DNA of 17,743 nucleotides from Flavobacteriales bacterium UBA1694. GTDB lineage: Bacteria > Bacteroidota > Bacteroidia > Flavobacteriales > Weeksellaceae. The notes beneath the pieces were generated by a model. The model worked only from the letters and a program-made list of their open reading frames with translations. It was not told the origin of the DNA and ran no database searches. A program made the translations under genes and the position numbers. Below, piece after piece: positions 14,159 to 17,743 of this stretch. The stretch's first letter is position 1. Each line of letters opens with the position of its first letter. The stretch lies in NCBI GenBank assembly GCA_002319955.1, contig DCJS01000028.1:31144-48886 (forward strand), written 5' to 3'.

Positions 14159-14938
14159 CTAGCTATTTAGAACTTGACTTAAGTCCTTGATGTACTCGTG
14201 GGCCGTTAGGTCAAACTTAACGGGAACGACCGAAATATAGCCTTGTGCTAGGGCCATTTCGTCCGCGTCGTTACCCTCATCCATGTTATTAAAATAACCA
14301 GTTAGCCAATAGTATTTATTACCATGGGGACTGATGCGTTCATCAAAACTCTCTTCCCATTTCGCATTGGCTTGGCGGCATACCCGAATGCCTTTTAGTT
14401 CTGACTTGTCTAACTTTGGTATATTGACATTTAACACAACGCCTTTTGGTAATGGGTTGGCAAGGGTTTTTCTGACAATCTTTTGGATGGATTCTTTGGC
14501 CTGATCAAAATCGGCTTCCCACGTGAAATCAAGAAGAGAAAATCCGATGGCTTGAAGCCCTTCCACGCCGGCCTCTACAGCGGCGGACATGGTTCCTGAG
14601 TAAAGGACATTAATGGACGAATTCGCGCCATGGTTTATTCCTGAAACCACGAGGTCTGGCCTGCGCGGTAAAATCTGATTTAAGGCAAATTTGATGCAGT
14701 CCACGGGTGTGCCACTTAAGGAATAATCTCTTTGTGGGCCTTCAAGGATGATTTCTTCATAGGTTAAGGTGGAGTTGATTGTAATGGCATGTCCTTTTCC
14801 GCTTTGCGGGGAATTGGGTGCCACCACCACTACGTCTCCAATTTCGTTCATAAATTCAACCAGCTTACGAATTCCTGGTGCCGTTATTCCGTCATCGTTG
14901 GTCACTAAAATGAGCGGTTTTTGAGTTGTCGTATTCAT
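14159..14938 (-). CDS. surE: 5'/3'-nucleotidase SurE
   Basis: Metal-dependent nucleoside monophosphate phosphatase of the SurE family, linked to stationary-phase survival and nucleotide turnover; 259 residues, the usual length. The N-terminal motif ILVTNDDGITAPGI (10-23) gives metal ligands D15 and D16. PNSPQSGKGHAIT (41-53) holds the serine ligand position (S46 or S43), and VVSGINHGANSS (97-108) supplies N102. SGTPVDCIKFAL (75-86) is also a family signature. The ATG at 14938 is clear. On the minus strand TAATTTTG at 14944-14951 fits the -7 consensus but would leave almost no leader. A weaker match, TAATTTTT, lies at 14955-14962. The gene stands alone, divergent from prc and facing the nucleosidase gene. 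Confidence 0.96.
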   Translation of the reverse strand: MNTTTQKPLILVTNDDGITAPGIRKLVEFMNEIGDVVVVAPNSPQSGKGHAITINSTLTYEEIILEGPQRDYSLSGTPVDCIKFALNQILPRRPDLVVSGINHGANSSINVLYSGTMSAAVEAGVEGLQAIGFSLLDFTWEADFDQAKESIQKIVRKTLANPLPKGVVLNVNIPKLDKSELKGIRVCRQANAKWEESFDERISPHGNKYYWLTGYFNNMDEGNDADEMALAQGYISVVPVKFDLTAHEYIKDLSQVLNS

Positions 14939-14986
14939 TTTGACAAAATTAATTAAAAATTAGATGCCATTTTGTAAATAAGGTAT

Positions 14987-14994
14987 TAAATTTG
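14987..14994 (+). promoter_or_regulatory. Candidate -7 element for the prc gene
   Basis: TAAATTTG fits the Bacteroidota -7 consensus TAnnTTTG. TTTG at 14971-14974 lies upstream, but closer than the usual -33 spacing. Transcription would start near 15000, giving a leader of about 60 bases that includes the small hairpin at 15006-15031. Confidence 0.4.
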
Positions 14995-15005
14995 ATTCCT
15001 TGAAT

Positions 15006-15031
15006 GGCCTCTGTAACAAAAGCAAGAGGCC
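15006..15031 (+). other. Small hairpin in the prc leader
   Basis: A 7-bp stem (GGCCTCT at 15006-15012, AGAGGCC at 15025-15031) encloses a 12-nt loop about 30 bases before the prc ATG. No T-run follows, so it is not a terminator. It could be a leader structure or chance. Confidence 0.3.
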
Positions 15032-15061
15032 TTCAACCAATTATATAAACGCGAGTTCAGT

Positions 15062-17188
15062 ATGTTCAAAAATTTTAAATTCAACAAAGTATTACTTTTC
15101 ATCCCTCTCACTACTTTGGTGTTTTGTTTTAATTCACCGCAGAATGATGATGAAAAAATGCAGACCATTATGGTCAGTGTTAAAAACACACTTAGCTACC
15201 TGCATTACACGCCTACACCGATAAACGACGCCTATTCACAGAATGTGTATAAGATGTATTTGGAGATGGTGGATCCGGCAAAACGCTATTTTTTAAAGTC
15301 CGACACAGAAGAATTTGAAAAGCACAAAACGAAACTTGATGATTATTTAAATCAAGGGGACCTTACGTTTTACAATTTGACCTATAACCGCTTGTTCGAG
15401 CGCATTGAGAAGATCGATAAAGCGACCCAAGAGATTTTCAAAAAGCCAATCAATCTTAAGGAGGACGAAGTTTTAGTGTTAGAGCCTGAAAAGAAGGAAT
15501 TTCCTGCCACAGAACAGGAGCAATATAACGAATGGAAGAAATACATTAAGTACAATATTCTTCAAGAAATTGAATCCTTAAATTCCAAAGAAGAGGCTCA
15601 AAGAAAGAAGAAGGACTCGGTTATTAAGCACAATTTAGTTGACACGATTAAAGTGGAAATTTTAACCCCAGAGCAGAAACAAATCAAGGCCACGGACGAG
15701 GTCAAAGATTTAGTGACTGAATCGTTTAAGCGCTTTAAGAAGAGAAAAAAAATGGACTGGTTTACCGTTTACATGAATGCGTATACAGAAGTCTTTGACC
15801 CCCACACCAATTATTATTCTCCCAAGGATAAAGACGACTTTGATCTAATGTTTAAAGGAAAAGTCATTGGGATCGGAGCGCTAATTCAAGAAAAGAAGGG
15901 GTATCTCTATTTAGGGCAATTGACCATTGGGGCTCCCGCATGGAAGTCCAAAGAATTAAGCGATGGGGATAAAATCCTCAAAGTACGCTCGAAACCTGGT
16001 GATGAACCCGTCAATGTCGTGGGAATGTTAGCTGACGAGGCCGTACGCCTCATTCGGGGCGAGGCCGGAACCAAAGTGACCCTAACGGTTGAAAAGAAAG
16101 ACAAAAGCATCAAAGACGTGACGATGGTTCGCGAGGAGGTTGCTATTGAAGATACCTTCGCGCGGAGTATTGTTGTTGACTCCCAAGACGGAAAAAAATA
16201 CGGCTTTATTAACTTACCGAGCTTTAATGCCGATTTTGAAGATGAGAAAGGCCGAAATGCTTCAGATGACATTAAGAACGAAATTATAAAACTTAAAACC
16301 CAGGGCATCTCGGGTATTATTCTCGATTTACGAAATAATGGGGGTGGCTCCTTAACGGAAGTGGGCGATATTATGGGGCTCTTTATGAACGAGGGCGCTT
16401 ATGTTCAGGTGAAAAAAGGAAATGGGAAGATTGAAACCCTGAGCACAAAGGCAAACGTTCCAATATGGACAGGTCCTTTAGTGATCATGCAAAACGAACT
16501 TTCCGCCTCTGCTTCAGAAATTTTATCCGGGGTTATGCAGGATTATGGACGCGCCGTACTTGTGGGCTCCCCTCAAACTTTTGGAAAAGGAACGGTGCAG
16601 ACCTTTGTAGATCTTAACCGATTCCTAAGCACAAACGATGATTTTGGGTCCTTAAAATTGACCATTCAAAAATTCTACCGCGTCACAGGTGAGTCGACAC
16701 AGAAAAAAGGAATCGAATCGGACATTGTCATGAATGATTTCTTTACGCATGCTGAAATAGGCGAGCGCTATGAGGATTTTGTGCTTCCTTGGGATAAAAT
16801 ACAGGCTGCACAGAATATCCAACAGCAGTACGATTTCGATTTAGCTAAACTGAAACAAACGAGTGCCTCGCGTTTGGCAAATGATAAAATTTATCAGTTG
16901 GTTCAAGAATCAGCCAAATGGAAGGAACAATTAGACAAGGAAGATACAATCACCTTGAATATTGATAAATTTAATACCCTTATGCAGGAGAGAAAAGCAC
17001 AAATCAAGCGCTTTGAAGCCCTTGAAAAAAGTGATAATGGGTTGAAATTCAAACGCTATGAAGAGGAGCTTACGCGTGAAAAAACCGACGAGGCTTTTCA
17101 AAAAAAATCCGAAAACTGGATTAAGAATTTGCAGCGTGACATCTATTTAAAAGAAGCGGTTAATGTGATTTCTGAAATCTCTGCTTAA
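15062..17188 (+). CDS. prc: Tail-specific protease Prc/CtpA (S41 family)
   Basis: A 708-residue envelope serine protease of the Prc (Tsp) type, which degrades proteins recognised by their C-termini. A hydrophobic N-terminus (about residues 8-24) should target it to the periplasm. It contains a cysteine (LVFC), but phenylalanine before it does not fit a standard lipobox. Residues about 30-230 form the helical N-terminal domain with a charged Lys/Glu-rich stretch. A PDZ domain spans about 255-345 (the segment GDKILKV is visible), followed by the S41 core with GIILDLRNNGGGSL (418-431). The catalytic dyad is Ser483 in SASASEI and Lys509 in FGKGTVQ, and both are present. The charged C-terminal region (560-708) matches the Prc C-terminal extension. 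The ATG at 15062 fits the signal sequence. It has its own terminator and stands apart from its neighbours. Confidence 0.95.
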   Translation: MFKNFKFNKVLLFIPLTTLVFCFNSPQNDDEKMQTIMVSVKNTLSYLHYTPTPINDAYSQNVYKMYLEMVDPAKRYFLKSDTEEFEKHKTKLDDYLNQGDLTFYNLTYNRLFERIEKIDKATQEIFKKPINLKEDEVLVLEPEKKEFPATEQEQYNEWKKYIKYNILQEIESLNSKEEAQRKKKDSVIKHNLVDTIKVEILTPEQKQIKATDEVKDLVTESFKRFKKRKKMDWFTVYMNAYTEVFDPHTNYYSPKDKDDFDLMFKGKVIGIGALIQEKKGYLYLGQLTIGAPAWKSKELSDGDKILKVRSKPGDEPVNVVGMLADEAVRLIRGEAGTKVTLTVEKKDKSIKDVTMVREEVAIEDTFARSIVVDSQDGKKYGFINLPSFNADFEDEKGRNASDDIKNEIIKLKTQGISGIILDLRNNGGGSLTEVGDIMGLFMNEGAYVQVKKGNGKIETLSTKANVPIWTGPLVIMQNELSASASEILSGVMQDYGRAVLVGSPQTFGKGTVQTFVDLNRFLSTNDDFGSLKLTIQKFYRVTGESTQKKGIESDIVMNDFFTHAEIGERYEDFVLPWDKIQAAQNIQQQYDFDLAKLKQTSASRLANDKIYQLVQESAKWKEQLDKEDTITLNIDKFNTLMQERKAQIKRFEALEKSDNGLKFKRYEEELTREKTDEAFQKKSENWIKNLQRDIYLKEAVNVISEISA

Positions 17189-17206
17189 CCACTTGAGTTA
17201 ACTTTC

Positions 17207-17255
17207 AAATCGCCGTTAACTAGGGACTTTTCACCCAGTTAATGGCGATTTTTAA
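17207..17255 (+). terminator. Rho-independent terminator of prc
   Basis: A 15-bp stem with one G-U pair (17207-17221 with 17237-17251, arm AAATCGCCGTTAACT) encloses a 15-nt loop that can pair further through GGG and CCC. It is followed by a short T-run. It starts 18 bases after the prc stop and ends just before the next gene. Confidence 0.88.
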
Positions 17256-17266
17256 TACTAGGCATT

Positions 17267-17743
17267 ATGAAAACGATCTTAATTACAGGAGCCAGCTCAG
17301 GTATCGGCAAGGCCGTGGCTGAGTTTTTTGCTCAAAAGCACTACCGCCTCATTTTGTGTGGTCGGCGAGAAGAACAATTGAAAGAACTGCAAGGGCGACT
17401 TTCTGAACTTTGCGAGGTCCATGTTCTGAATTTTGATGTGCGAGACAAAATGCAGGTTCAAAACGCCATTGATAGCCTTCCTCAGGCCTTTCGCGGGCTC
17501 GATGTTCTTGTAAATAACGCGGGGAATGCGCACGGTTTAGGCACTTTGCTTGAGGGCGATCTCGAAGACTGGGACGCCATGATTGACGGGAATGTCAAAG
17601 GGCTATTGTATGTGTCAAAAGCGGTGCTTCCTCTTATCCTAGCCAAAGGCGGGGGCCATGTTGTGAATGTAAGTTCTGTTGCTGCAAGACAAACCTATGC
17701 CGGGGGCGTGGTATACTGCGCTAGTAAAAGGGCGGTCGATGTC
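17267..17743 (+). CDS. Short-chain dehydrogenase (YdfG-like), 3' end missing
   Basis: The first 159 residues of a classical SDR oxidoreductase; the usual total is near 250. The cofactor motif TGASSGIG is at 7-14, and CGRREEQL (31-38), with arginines after the second strand, suggests NADP. VNNAG is at 82-86, VNVSSVAA (133-140) carries the catalytic serine, and Y150-x3-K154 (YCASK) completes the active site. N109 stands where the fourth catalytic residue is expected. The pattern LLEGDLEDWDAMIDGNVKG resembles the YdfG group, which oxidises 3-hydroxy acids such as serine or allo-threonine. The true substrate is not fixed by what is visible. It starts just after the prc terminator, so it needs its own promoter, which I could not identify. 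It is not a copy of the FabG in this window. Confidence 0.88.
   Translation, partial: MKTILITGASSGIGKAVAEFFAQKHYRLILCGRREEQLKELQGRLSELCEVHVLNFDVRDKMQVQNAIDSLPQAFRGLDVLVNNAGNAHGLGTLLEGDLEDWDAMIDGNVKGLLYVSKAVLPLILAKGGGHVVNVSSVAARQTYAGGVVYCASKRAVDV

Noticed and set aside
14515..14530. A third CACGTGAAA core resembling parS inside surE
   Set aside because: Only about 10 of 16 positions match and the palindrome is broken on the left arm; it lies in a conserved coding region, so it is most likely chance.
15062..15133. Lipoprotein signal in the prc product
   Set aside because: The only candidate cysteine is preceded by phenylalanine (LVFC), which does not fit the lipobox; an ordinary signal peptide or membrane anchor is more likely.
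1..17743. Mobile elements, CRISPR arrays, tRNA/rRNA genes, phage or defence genes
   Set aside because: No transposase, integrase, regularly spaced repeats, tRNA cloverleaf or defence-type domains were seen; every long frame is a recognisable chromosomal gene except the acidic protein at 9509-10567.

Overview
The window looks like a housekeeping segment of a Bacteroidota chromosome, probably Flavobacteriia or a close relative. Four things point there: a MurF–alanine racemase fusion, a thymidine kinase that closely resembles flavobacterial enzymes and lacks the zinc cysteines, a patatin fused to an outer-membrane barrel, and the near absence of Shine-Dalgarno sequences. Several intergenic gaps also hold matches to the Bacteroidota -7 element TAnnTTTG. 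I see no mobile element, phage gene, CRISPR array, tRNA or rRNA, and no gap between genes exceeds about 140 bases.

Layout. Positions 1-831 (+) are the 3' part of pgk, closed by a strong terminator. Positions 949-9448 (-) hold six genes read leftward: tdk, murF-alr, a patatin/barrel protein, ybeY, mnmG and a SAM-dependent methyltransferase. The first four are packed almost without gaps; mnmG and the methyltransferase follow after short gaps. Positions 9509-14032 (+) hold an acidic protein of unknown function, a MurC-type Mur ligase, rsmI, fabG and a small purine-nucleosidase-like gene. A long hairpin separates this run from surE (-). Divergent from surE is a Prc/CtpA-type tail-specific protease with its own terminator. 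A short-chain dehydrogenase cut off by the window end follows it.

The clearest non-gene signal is a pair of identical, perfect 16-bp parS palindromes, TGTTTCACGTGAAACA. One lies in the gap upstream of mnmG and the other in the gap downstream of it. parS is the ParB partition site and is normally concentrated near the replication origin, and mnmG (gidA) is a classic origin-linked gene. The window is therefore likely origin-proximal, although no parA, parB, rsmG, dnaA or DnaA-box cluster is present.

Themes: cell wall precursors (MurF-Alr, MurC-like ligase), envelope (patatin/barrel, tail-specific protease), RNA modification and maturation (MnmG, YbeY, RsmI), nucleotide metabolism (Tdk, SurE, nucleosidase), fatty acid synthesis (FabG) and glycolysis (Pgk). 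I did not find a new defence or mobile system. The items worth following up are the parS pair, the unknown acidic protein, the atypical Mur ligase and the methyltransferase of unknown substrate.
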